Shown: one piece after another, positions 44,655-52,223 of the stretch
Layout: every line of letters starts with the position of its first letter
Numbering within the stretch: the stretch's first letter is position 1
IMG/VR virus record: IMGVR_UViG_3300031963_000075
Coordinates: 1 to 64,000 of that record
Origin: a virus
DNA length: 64,000 nt
Direction: 5' to 3' (one strand)
Position numbers and translations under genes: made by a program
The notes under the pieces: model-generated
What the model saw: the letters and a program-made list of their open reading frames with translations, nothing else
Told to the model about the DNA's origin: nothing
Database searches by the model: none

Positions 44655-45366
44655 TCATAGTCGATACGTTTTCTCCTGACGGGGCTATTGCGTTGAGTCT
44701 TAAATCTACTCCAGGTTCATTTTCCGATATAAATCTTTTTATATATTTTGAATCCATAATTGGCATATTTTGTATAAAATCAATTATCGAAGATTTATCT
44801 CTACTACCATTAAGTTCTACAATCTGTTCTTGTAATGTCCAAACTGTTGTTGGTGTTACTCGACCTTTCAAATATGTAGATTCCATTTTGGTTATTTTTT
44901 GTTTTTCACCTAACGTCAAAAGTTTAAGTTTGACTTTAGCATTACTTTTTGGTAATGTTGTTTCAAATAGTCCTTCATTGTCAGGATTTACTTTTGGATT
45001 TTTGAAACTTAATTCTTCCAAACTAAATGTGTGGTCAAAAAGTTTTCCTGTTAATGGATCTGTTAATTTAACAGTATATTCAGGTCCGAATGATGTGTTT
45101 CTAAGAAATATTAATATTGCTTCAATATCTCCATCTAACATTTCTTCAGGTTTCAATTCAGGTTCATATACTTTATTTCTTAACAAAGTTACTAATAAGT
45201 TGTTATTTTTCAAACCTGATGAAAGAGCGTCTTCGTCACTTGCATTTAAAAAACCTACTTTGACACTTGATTTTTTTGATTTATAAAAAATACCTTTTGA
45301 TGGTAATTCAATAACATCATGTGGTATTGTAAAATTCATTTGACCATATTTTATTTCATCTTCCAT
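44611..45366 (-). CDS. 26: Tail assembly chaperone / baseplate hub assembly protein, gp26-like (T4_baseplate family)
   Basis: The 251-aa protein opens with IPHDVIELPSKGIFY, the LPS-x-G-x-F/Y hallmark of the T4 gp26 family, followed by the typical VGFLNASDEDALSS and GDIEAILIFLRNTSFGPEY segments. It lies between tail tube and tape measure, where phage lambda has gpG/gpGT. The zero-frame product ends FFRPFFDV; a +1 frame continues past it (44478-44654). An imperfect TATTTAC element is upstream, next to the terminator of the tube gene. Its job would be to hold the tape measure protein and guide tube assembly. Confidence 0.75.
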   Translation of the reverse strand: MEDEIKYGQMNFTIPHDVIELPSKGIFYKSKKSSVKVGFLNASDEDALSSGLKNNNLLVTLLRNKVYEPELKPEEMLDGDIEAILIFLRNTSFGPEYTVKLTDPLTGKLFDHTFSLEELSFKNPKVNPDNEGLFETTLPKSNAKVKLKLLTLGEKQKITKMESTYLKGRVTPTTVWTLQEQIVELNGSRDKSSIIDFIQNMPIMDSKYIKRFISENEPGVDLRLNAIAPSGENVSTMISFGVDFFRPFFDV

Positions 45367-45407
45367 AATCTTTTTGTTAAAAATATAATTTCATGTATTT
45401 TTATGTA

Positions 45408-45441
45408 AATAAAAAACCCATACACAATATGTATATGGGTT
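45408..45441 (-). terminator. Rho-independent terminator after the tail tube gene
   Basis: AACCCATA and TATGGGTT form an 8-bp stem (45415-45422 / 45434-45441) followed on the minus strand by an uninterrupted T-run, 20 nt after the tube gene's stop. It would set a high tube-to-chaperone expression ratio. Confidence 0.8.
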
Positions 45442-45462
45442 AATTTTAATGTTATATTATTT

Positions 45463-45951
45463 TTAGTAAACCAAAATTGCTCTATCCATTTTCAGAGTGA
45501 AGTTAACTTCACTCAAACCGTCTCCTGTGTAACCAAGAGAACCACCATCATATCCTAATGGAAATGCGTTAACCAATAACCATTTTTCGATAACAACACC
45601 CGTAGGATCTAACATTTCTAAATCTACATTTCTTTTATAACCTGCAGCATAACCCATACGTCCTGTAACAGATTCTGCAACCAATCTAACCCATTCCATA
45701 ACCGCTTGGGTGGTTGAAGGACCGATTGGGTCTAATAGTTTCACTGCAATTTCACCCCATGTGAACGAACCAGCAACATATGTTTCTGTATTTAAGAATT
45801 TAATTGCTTGTGAACCTATTGTAATTTTAGGTCTCGATGCTGTTTGTACTACCCACTCATTGATACCCAAATCGGTTGGGAATCTCATTAAGAACCTATT
45901 CTGTCTTTTTGGTTCGTAAGGTATGGGCATTTTCATTAAAAGATCAGCCAT
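45463..45951 (-). CDS. 19: Tail tube protein, gp19-like
   Basis: The 162-aa length equals T4 gp19 (163 aa). The N-terminus (IPYEPKRQNRFLMRFPTDLG) and the following TASRPKITIG segment, the loop with KFLNTETYVAG and the C-terminal FTLKMDRAILVY strand are characteristic. Hexameric rings of it form the tube through which DNA passes. A TATTTATA element lies 34 nt before the ATG and a strong terminator follows, giving a monocistronic high-level unit. Confidence 0.9.
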   Translation of the reverse strand: MADLLMKMPIPYEPKRQNRFLMRFPTDLGINEWVVQTASRPKITIGSQAIKFLNTETYVAGSFTWGEIAVKLLDPIGPSTTQAVMEWVRLVAESVTGRMGYAAGYKRNVDLEMLDPTGVVIEKWLLVNAFPLGYDGGSLGYTGDGLSEVNFTLKMDRAILVY

Positions 45952-45985
45952 GTTGTATTATTTTTTTTTCTTAGTTTATTTTATT

Positions 45986-45992
45986 ATAAATA
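45986..45992 (-). promoter_or_regulatory. TATTTAT element, tail tube gene
   Basis: Minus-strand TATTTATA with 34 nt to the ATG at 45951; the leader is A-rich, favourable for translation in Bacteroidota. Confidence 0.6.
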
Positions 45993-46014
45993 TTAGTTAA
46001 AAAATTTTTTCTAT

Positions 46015-46935
46015 TTACTTCCTTTTATTTTGAACTAATCTTCTACTAGACCAGTTTTCATAAATATTTTTTTCTCCTCCTTTTGTTAAATAAATATTTA
46101 AGTTTTCTTTTTCTTTATCACTTAATTTATTTTTCATTGAATGGACATTTCTTTCGTCGTCATCTGAAAAACCAAATTTTGGTTCAACAAATTTAAATAG
46201 GTTACCTCCCACAGAATCATCTCCCGAACTAACGTGGTTAATAAAATAGGATTTCTGAAATTTTTTTGATGACCTTCTCTGATTTGTCATAAATCTTTTT
46301 ATTTCTCGTATTTTCGCTTCCTCTGGATTTGCAGCAGAACCTGCTCTGTATGAAACAGGTGAGAATTGACATCTCTCTAAATAATCGTTAATTAACCAAT
46401 TCTCATTTTCTACTTGTTTTAACCCAGCTCTTCTTCTATATTCTTTTAAATTTTTTATTAACTGAGATTTCTCAATTCCATGCATATTGTTTTCTATAAG
46501 ATATTTGACAGCTCTTTTTAGAACTGATGGTGTATGTCCTCTTGCTGTAATAATCGCAAACACACTTCCATAGTTGATAGCCTCTTTAAAGTCATTCCAC
46601 ACATCTTGTGATGCGATTGGTGCGTATTTAATATCTTCTAAAAATTTCCTGTCACCTGAAACTCCAAAATCTCTATATGGGTCTTTATCAAAACCTACTA
46701 TCATATGACCTTTATAATTGAACGGTTCTTGACCTACTAAAGTTCTGTATTCAGCAAAATCTTCAGTGGACATACCAATAACGTCACCATCTTCGTCTTT
46801 TAAATAAATAAGGGTCGGCATTTCCATTAAATTATCATCCCAATCAAAAGCATAATACTTAAGACCATATTTTAACATATTTTCTTGAGTGACCTCTGAA
46901 ATAATACGTTTTACTATTTTTTTGTAATTAAACAT
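46015..46935 (-). CDS. HAD-like hydrolase/phosphatase domain protein (306 aa)
   Basis: Residues 27-40 (YYAFDWDDNLMEMP) supply HAD motif I with D31 and D33. VFAIITARGHTP gives motif II with its Thr, and NWLINDYLERC may hold the later acidic residues. The usual substrate is a phosphate ester, but none can be named. The C-terminal 90 residues are basic and Ser/Lys-rich without a fold I recognise. The first 15 residues (MFNYKKIVKRIISEV) form an amphipathic helix similar to those of the 229-aa and 100-aa proteins. It lies between tube and sheath genes, so it is probably a late protein, perhaps packaged. A TATTTATA element ends 5 nt before the ATG. Confidence 0.6.
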   Translation of the reverse strand: MFNYKKIVKRIISEVTQENMLKYGLKYYAFDWDDNLMEMPTLIYLKDEDGDVIGMSTEDFAEYRTLVGQEPFNYKGHMIVGFDKDPYRDFGVSGDRKFLEDIKYAPIASQDVWNDFKEAINYGSVFAIITARGHTPSVLKRAVKYLIENNMHGIEKSQLIKNLKEYRRRAGLKQVENENWLINDYLERCQFSPVSYRAGSAANPEEAKIREIKRFMTNQRRSSKKFQKSYFINHVSSGDDSVGGNLFKFVEPKFGFSDDDERNVHSMKNKLSDKEKENLNIYLTKGGEKNIYENWSSRRLVQNKRK

Positions 46936-46940
46936 ATAAT

Positions 46941-46947
46941 ATAAATA
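46941..46947 (-). promoter_or_regulatory. TATTTAT element, HAD-like gene
   Basis: Minus-strand TATTTATA with exactly 5 nt to the ATG at 46935. Confidence 0.55.
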
Positions 46948-46956
46948 TTAACAAAA

Positions 46957-46983
46957 TAAAAAAAGGGGAATTTATGTTCCCCT
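46957..46983 (-). terminator. Rho-independent terminator after the tail sheath gene
   Basis: AGGGGAA and TTCCCCT (46964-46970 / 46977-46983) form a GC-rich stem with a 6-nt loop. On the minus strand it is followed by seven T. It lies about 20 nt after the sheath stop. Confidence 0.85.
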
Positions 46984-47004
46984 CTTTCTTTGTTTTTATT
47001 TTAT

Positions 47005-50000
47005 TTAAACATCTTCGAAAGATGCTCCTGTTGGTGTTATGTAGAATGTTATATCAATAAATTCAAGTGAACGTGTTGGTTTGATATAAATTTTACCAGT
47101 CATTTGATTTCTATCTAAATCAGCAGTGTCGTTAGAAACTGTAACTCGGAAATCGTAAAGACCTCTGTCTCTTCTTATACCGTCAAGAATTGGATTAACC
47201 GCATTTAAGAAATCTTGTCTTACTTTTTCATCGTTTTGGTCAAACAACAACCTTACTGAAACCGCTGAAATTAATTTACGTGCTTGTAATAACAATCTTC
47301 TTACGTTAATTCTATCAAGTGCAGACTCTCTAACTTGTAGGGTTTTGTTACCCCAAATTACAGTACCAACATCTGAGAAAGTTGCAATTGGGTTAATTCT
47401 TCCTAAATATAGAACATCTCTATCTTCTTGTGTTAACTTTTTACGTGCTTTAATTGAATTAACAATACCACGAGTGTAACCCGCCGCTGCGAACCAAGGG
47501 AATGCTATATTATCGGTCAACGCTAAGTTTCTTGTAACTTCTGCCGTTGGTGGTATATAGATTTGAGTGTTATTAACACTGTCTCTTGTAAGAACCCAAG
47601 GATAGTAAGTTGCGGTATAATTGGAATCAATTCCAGTCTCTTCTAAATTGTCAACTGCTTCTTGTGGGTAAATAAGACCGTCAGCTCCTGTTGTTGTAGG
47701 AAGTAAAAGGTTATAATCTGGAGTTGTTGTTATATACAATGAATCCGCTCTTTCTGTCTCAATCATTTCTATTGTAGACTCAACCAAATTACTATTGTTA
47801 ACATAGTCAATACCTGGAGTTACAAATAAATTTATATTAACCGCTTCAGGATTAGAGAATGTTCTGATACCTAATAGATATGCGTAGTAGTCAGTATTTG
47901 CATAATCAGTTGTACCGTCACCAACAGAGATTTGTTTAAACGCTCCCCAACCAACTGCGTTTGGATATCTTGTAGTTGCACAAGCTCCGTTTAAATAACC
48001 TGTTCTACCTAAAACATATTTATCTTCATTTGTTCTTCTTTCACGGTATATATCCCATCCATCAAAACCTCCTTGTACTAACAAGGTAAATTTACGTGCA
48101 AATAATCTGTAATATGGGTTTGTATCAACAACAGGTTCAGAACTAAAGTCCGCACTACCAACGTAAAATCTTGGTTCACCACTTGTTGAGAAACCGTTAG
48201 AAATTGTTATACCACTTGCATTTTTATCCATGTGGAATCCTCTTGTTCTATATAACCAAGGTGACGATTCAGTTGCAAAACAAATGTTTGATGGATTTCT
48301 TTTACCCACATATTCGAAGAAACTTGGGTCGTAACCATAATCAGCACTTGTTGAGAAACCTAAGAATGTTTTTCTTATGTTATCACCAGAAGATAATCCC
48401 GCATCATCAGTTCCTGAAGGAGTTCCAAACGGAGGATTGAATACTAATTCTCCTGGAAAATCATACTTAGTTTTGAAAATTGGGAACGGTGATTTTCCTC
48501 CGCTATACTCTCTAAAGTTATAACCTTCGAAACCACAAGGTAAAGCATCTATTGGTGCATCCTCGTTCATTTCTACCATAATATATCTAGATTTGAGTTC
48601 AAACTCTCCATCTAATGTACCTACCTTTTTAGCAATAAAATTATTTTCTTGCGGATTCATTGAACAGTTAGTGTACTTTTCTAAAACAACAGGGTTTGAG
48701 TCTGTATCATAGTAATCTCTCACTAACACGGTAAATGTTTCGTTTGCGAAAGATATATCTGAAATAGAAATTTTAACTTCTGTGTTTGCACTGTTACCGT
48801 CAGATATAGTGTAAAATTTGAAAAGGTTATAAACTTTAGAACCTCTTACTTCTGATACTACCCAAGGACTTTCAGGTGATTGATATCTTTCTAAATACCA
48901 ACCAATTGATGTTGGGTCTTCACTTTGTGCTTCAGGTAAAGAGATTAAATCACATTTTAAACCTCTAATATATCCTTTGTTGTATGCCCATCTCAACATT
49001 GTTTGGAATCTTTCCTCAACAAAAAGTGGTACGACATTTCTAGGTTTTCCAAAGTTGTTTCCACCGAAAACTTTTGATATATATTCTGAATCACTTGTAG
49101 AGAAAGATGTAACAAACGTGAAGTTGTTACCTAAATAGTTTGTTGCGTTTATAGCAAATTTAGCAAACGGGTTTTTAAGTACACTTTCATATTGACCTGT
49201 ACAATCCATAGTTACGTCAGTTATACCAGTAATTTCATATCTTGGATTATTTTCATCACTGTATGTAGATATACCTCTAGATCTCAATGTCGCAACAACC
49301 AAATCATCATAATTTGTATACGCCATACCCGAATAAACATATATCATACCTATCATTGTACCCGAAAAACAATCCACCACAGTTGTAGTTGTTGTAGTTG
49401 TGGGAACAACAGGAGTTGGGGTGATACAAGGATTTGGTGTTGGTTCGGGTGTTGGTGCTGGTGTAGTTGTAGATGTTGTTATTGGGTTTATATTAGTTAA
49501 ACCACTAACTACTGACCAAAATGAGAACCCTGAATATTCCGCATTACCGATATTTTCAAACAAAGCATAATACCATGTATCATTAAATGGTGATGTGAAG
49601 TCAGTCAAACTTGCTGATGGTGACGGAACATTAAAAACATTTGTCGATGCAGTATATCCACTTGAGAGTATGTCATAATCATCTCCATCGATACTACCAA
49701 AATATGCTATAGATGTTTCTTCAGTTGCCGGATTTAATATTCTTTGATACGCAAAAAACTGTAAATCACTAAGTAATGTAGATGTATTACCATTAAATTG
49801 TTCATATTGTTCGTTTAATAATACTTCTATTTCATCAGGAAAAGATTCAAAAATTACAGATGAAACACCATTAGTACATCCTGTAAATTCTACAGTGAAA
49901 GGAATTGTTTTAGGTAAAATACAAACTGGTTCACAACTTCCAGATGGAGTAACCGCACTTAAACAATATGGGTTAATTGTTGTTGGGTCAACGTTCGCAC

Positions 50001-50337
50001 TAGTTGTAATAGACCAAGAAGGACCAGCGTCGTATCCTGATAGACCTAATATTCTTGAGACAAAAAGTTGATTTGATTGTTGTAAATAAGATTTAGCAAT
50101 ATATGCTGCTTCATATTTAGGTATTTGGGTGTTAACGAATTTTTCTGGAGATGTTCCCCCAAAGTAAGATTGGAATTCTTCGTAGTTTCTAATAAAAATA
50201 GGTTCGAAAGCCGGTCCTTTCAGGGTTTCTCCAGCAATCCCAAGAGTAGTAACACCAACACTTTGTGCTACAAAACTCAAATCTACTTCAGAAGTATAGA
50301 CACCTGGTGAAACAAAAATTTTACTATTAGTTGCCAT
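47005..50337 (-). CDS. 18: Contractile tail sheath protein, gp18-like, with a large insertion (1,110 aa)
   Basis: The N-terminus (MATNSKIFVSPGVYTSEVDL, then GIAGETLKGPAFEPIFIRNY and EEFQSYFGG) and the C-terminus (RINVRRLLLQARKLISAVSV, FDQNDEKVRQDFLNAVNPIL, and a final FIDITFYITP strand) are typical sheath sequence. T4 gp18 is 659 aa; here residues about 120-430 are an insertion with two Cys-containing domains joined by a Thr/Pro linker (TTTPAPTPEPTPNP, then seven Thr). The insertion probably projects from the sheath surface as a decoration. A TATTTATA element lies 40 nt upstream, and a strong terminator follows. Confidence 0.9.
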   Translation of the reverse strand: MATNSKIFVSPGVYTSEVDLSFVAQSVGVTTLGIAGETLKGPAFEPIFIRNYEEFQSYFGGTSPEKFVNTQIPKYEAAYIAKSYLQQSNQLFVSRILGLSGYDAGPSWSITTSANVDPTTINPYCLSAVTPSGSCEPVCILPKTIPFTVEFTGCTNGVSSVIFESFPDEIEVLLNEQYEQFNGNTSTLLSDLQFFAYQRILNPATEETSIAYFGSIDGDDYDILSSGYTASTNVFNVPSPSASLTDFTSPFNDTWYYALFENIGNAEYSGFSFWSVVSGLTNINPITTSTTTPAPTPEPTPNPCITPTPVVPTTTTTTTVVDCFSGTMIGMIYVYSGMAYTNYDDLVVATLRSRGISTYSDENNPRYEITGITDVTMDCTGQYESVLKNPFAKFAINATNYLGNNFTFVTSFSTSDSEYISKVFGGNNFGKPRNVVPLFVEERFQTMLRWAYNKGYIRGLKCDLISLPEAQSEDPTSIGWYLERYQSPESPWVVSEVRGSKVYNLFKFYTISDGNSANTEVKISISDISFANETFTVLVRDYYDTDSNPVVLEKYTNCSMNPQENNFIAKKVGTLDGEFELKSRYIMVEMNEDAPIDALPCGFEGYNFREYSGGKSPFPIFKTKYDFPGELVFNPPFGTPSGTDDAGLSSGDNIRKTFLGFSTSADYGYDPSFFEYVGKRNPSNICFATESSPWLYRTRGFHMDKNASGITISNGFSTSGEPRFYVGSADFSSEPVVDTNPYYRLFARKFTLLVQGGFDGWDIYRERRTNEDKYVLGRTGYLNGACATTRYPNAVGWGAFKQISVGDGTTDYANTDYYAYLLGIRTFSNPEAVNINLFVTPGIDYVNNSNLVESTIEMIETERADSLYITTTPDYNLLLPTTTGADGLIYPQEAVDNLEETGIDSNYTATYYPWVLTRDSVNNTQIYIPPTAEVTRNLALTDNIAFPWFAAAGYTRGIVNSIKARKKLTQEDRDVLYLGRINPIATFSDVGTVIWGNKTLQVRESALDRINVRRLLLQARKLISAVSVRLLFDQNDEKVRQDFLNAVNPILDGIRRDRGLYDFRVTVSNDTADLDRNQMTGKIYIKPTRSLEFIDITFYITPTGASFEDV
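49379..49480 (-). repeat. Thr/Pro low-complexity linker within the sheath gene
   Basis: Encodes residues about 286-320 of the sheath protein: a TP-rich segment and a seven-Thr run separating two inserted domains. The base pattern (GGTGTTGG, GTTGTAGTT) matches the linkers in the adhesin and fibre genes. Confidence 0.7.
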
Positions 50338-50377
50338 AATTTTTTAGTTTAATTTATTATTATATTTTATTTTATAT

Positions 50378-50384
50378 ATAAATA
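50378..50384 (-). promoter_or_regulatory. TATTTAT element, tail sheath gene
   Basis: Minus-strand TATTTATA with 40 nt of A-rich leader to the ATG at 50337. The same bases read TATAAATA on the plus strand. Confidence 0.6.
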
Positions 50385-50420
50385 CCCAAGATTTAGGCAA
50401 AAACTTTACTTCTAACAAAC

Positions 50421-50427
50421 TATTTAT
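50421..50427 (+). promoter_or_regulatory. TATTTAT element, ribbon-helix-helix gene
   Basis: Plus-strand TATTTATA with 36 nt to the ATG at 50464. Together with the sheath element it forms a divergent promoter pair in 126 bp. Confidence 0.5.
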
Positions 50428-50463
50428 ATCTTGGTATGATTTTATTCTGCCTTTTTTCTACCT

Positions 50464-50625
50464 ATGGAAAAAGATTCAAAAAAAATAAAAAATTTGAAGA
50501 TTTCTGTTGATGCTCACGATACTTTAAAAAAATATTGTGACAAAAGAGGTATTAAAATGTACAAGTTTTTAGAAAACTTAATTTATGAAAAGTGTAAAGA
50601 AAAAAAAGATATTTACGGTGAATAA
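50464..50625 (+). CDS. Small ribbon-helix-helix DNA-binding protein (53 aa)
   Basis: A plus-strand gene starting ATG at 50464. The sequence fits a ribbon-helix-helix protein: strand KNLKISVD, helix A AHDTLKKYCDKRG, turn, helix B KMYKFLENLIYEKC. Such proteins act as dimeric repressors or activators binding in the major groove. It is divergent from the sheath gene across a 126-bp region that holds TATTTAT elements on both strands, and its stop codon abuts the stop of the gp15-like gene (TAATTA). Control of the neighbouring late genes is an inference. It is the only plus-strand gene within the tail module. Confidence 0.65.
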   Translation: MEKDSKKIKNLKISVDAHDTLKKYCDKRGIKMYKFLENLIYEKCKEKKDIYGE

Positions 50626-51657
50626 TTAAATTAACTTTTGTTGGAAAACTAATACAGAATCTTTGGTAATATCATCTTTGATAATATCTATTCTCAGATT
50701 GTCACTTGTATTAATTTGTATTTCAGAAATATCTTGACCATAAAAGTCATCATTAATATAAACCTCATAAGAATCTACGTTATTTATTTCAGAAACTTTT
50801 AAGTCAGTAGTGTAATAAATTATATCGGATTTGGAATCTGACCCTACACTGAATTTGAAAGTAAAATCCAACGGTTCTTCAGGATTTTTCTTTTTTCTTT
50901 TCTTTTTTATCGATTCATCAACCTCATACATTTGTATTGTTCTGACAATAGCAGGTTGTACTTCAAACTCGTCCTCATCTAATAATATCCCTTGTAAAGT
51001 CATTGGGTATTTTTGCATATAAAACTTTCTTTTTTCTAAATCTAATACTGATTCGTCAGAAGCGTCACTCATTATAATCGGAAGATAATGACCTTTTATA
51101 TTTTGATACGCTTGTCTTGATGCAAACGTCTGCATTATCTTTTTATTAAACTCATTTATTTCTCTCATTCTATTACAAATTATTATAACAGTATAATTTA
51201 TTTGTACTGGTATTGGTTGAGGTATTTTATAAACGTCTAATCCATGTCTTTGACCGTCCCAAGTTGGTACTTGAGCATAATGATATAGTCTTCTATTTGG
51301 TATATTATATTTTATTGATGGTTCTCCGAATTTAACTTCTGGTTGTCTGACTACTGTAATAAAAGGAGGTTCGGCATTTTTATCAATATTTTGGAAGTCC
51401 CAAGTTTCAGTGAATTGAGACCAATTTTGTGTTGTTATCAAAATATCTATCATCGGGATTTTTTTCCCATCAACCGTTACTGTAAAATTTTCATTTACAA
51501 AATCTAAAAACCCTCTATCTAAATCGGCATGTAATAGTCCTTTTGGTAAAAACGTACCTTTCTCCATTATCATATCCGTCAATTCATGTCTCCTTTCCAA
51601 TGGACCGACAGGAAATTTGAGTGATATATTCTTTTTTATTTTTTTCGGTAAACCCAT
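50626..51657 (-). CDS. 15: Tail sheath stabiliser / tail completion protein, gp15-like (343 aa)
   Basis: The middle part (NIPNRRLYHYAQVPTWDG, PIPVQINYTVIIICNRMREI with the next helix INEFNKKIMQTFAS, then LPIIMSDASDESV and YPMTLQGILLDEDEF) follows the layout of T4 gp15, with its conserved 'F/Y-T-x-I-x-x-R-x-x-x-x-N-x-x-x-x-x-x' helix and a strand pair after it. T4 gp15 is 272 aa; here a C-terminal extension of about 90 residues includes a Lys-rich KKKRKKK run. It sits 3 nt from the gp14-like gene. The hexamer would close the end of tail tube and sheath before head joining. Assignment is by pattern and synteny. Confidence 0.55.
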   Translation of the reverse strand: MGLPKKIKKNISLKFPVGPLERRHELTDMIMEKGTFLPKGLLHADLDRGFLDFVNENFTVTVDGKKIPMIDILITTQNWSQFTETWDFQNIDKNAEPPFITVVRQPEVKFGEPSIKYNIPNRRLYHYAQVPTWDGQRHGLDVYKIPQPIPVQINYTVIIICNRMREINEFNKKIMQTFASRQAYQNIKGHYLPIIMSDASDESVLDLEKRKFYMQKYPMTLQGILLDEDEFEVQPAIVRTIQMYEVDESIKKKRKKKNPEEPLDFTFKFSVGSDSKSDIIYYTTDLKVSEINNVDSYEVYINDDFYGQDISEIQINTSDNLRIDIIKDDITKDSVLVFQQKLI

Positions 51658-51660
51658 ATT

Positions 51661-52173
51661 TTACAATCCTCTAAATTCGTTAGAACTAACTGGGGATGCT
51701 ATTATAGTTCTATAAAAAGGTTTATAACCTTTATAATTATGTTTTATGTCTGACACTACCCTACCATCATTTACAACGGTGTAATACCTAACAAAATTTT
51801 CAGTTTCATAATAACCAATGTAATCACCAAAACTAATATCAATATTTAATTCTTCCAATGTCTTTAAGTACACTGAAACTGTAATATTACCTGGTTCAAC
51901 TTGGTCAACTCTAGATGACCCCAACATTTTATTTTCGGGAGCGGCAATACCAATGTACGCATTAAACTCAACAGGTGGTAAATATATTATACCATCAGTA
52001 AGGGTTTCCCCATATACATCATCCTTTTTAGTTTTTGTCCTATCAACTCTATAAAGAACACAAGTGTAATTCATATCACCTATTAACCACTCTTGACCCA
52101 TTCCAATTTCTAAATTGAAGTCGTTATCACCAAAAAACTTACCAAGTCTCGTTATAGGAACTTTATTGTTCAT
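51661..52173 (-). CDS. Neck protein, possibly gp14-like (170 aa)
   Basis: A beta-rich protein (GQEWLIGDMNYTCVLYRVDR, then SFGDYIGYYETENFVRYYTV) without catalytic motifs. Its place beside the gp15-like gene and near the gp13-like gene suggests the gp14 neck protein, which is longer in T4 (256 aa) but has a similar 'functional interface then D-x-I-x-Y/F' strand pattern. The evidence is mostly synteny. A TATTTATC element lies 14 nt before the ATG, so gp14 and gp15 form one unit. Confidence 0.45.
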   Translation of the reverse strand: MNNKVPITRLGKFFGDNDFNLEIGMGQEWLIGDMNYTCVLYRVDRTKTKKDDVYGETLTDGIIYLPPVEFNAYIGIAAPENKMLGSSRVDQVEPGNITVSVYLKTLEELNIDISFGDYIGYYETENFVRYYTVVNDGRVVSDIKHNYKGYKPFYRTIIASPVSSNEFRGL

Positions 52174-52187
52174 GAAGTATTTTCTTG

Positions 52188-52194
52188 ATAAATA
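52188..52194 (-). promoter_or_regulatory. TATTTAT element, gp14/gp15-like genes
   Basis: Minus-strand TATTTATC with 14 nt to the ATG at 52173. Confidence 0.55.
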
Positions 52195-52223
52195 TCTTTT
52201 TTATTATTATTTTTTATCTAAAA

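Noticed and set aside
44693-45286. 197-codon plus-strand frame opposite the tail assembly chaperone gene
   Set aside because: The minus-strand frame has clear gp26-family motifs; the plus-strand product has no motif and is a shadow.
49192-49500. Cys/His/Trp-rich plus-strand frame
   Set aside because: It is the antisense of the sheath Thr/Pro linker; the odd composition follows from the repeat.
50377-50384. TATAAATA read as a T4-type late promoter on the plus strand
   Set aside because: The same bases are TATTTATA on the minus strand, and 16 other sites show that the gene-side orientation is TATTTAT. Several sites are TATTTATC, which do not read TATAAATA on the other strand.
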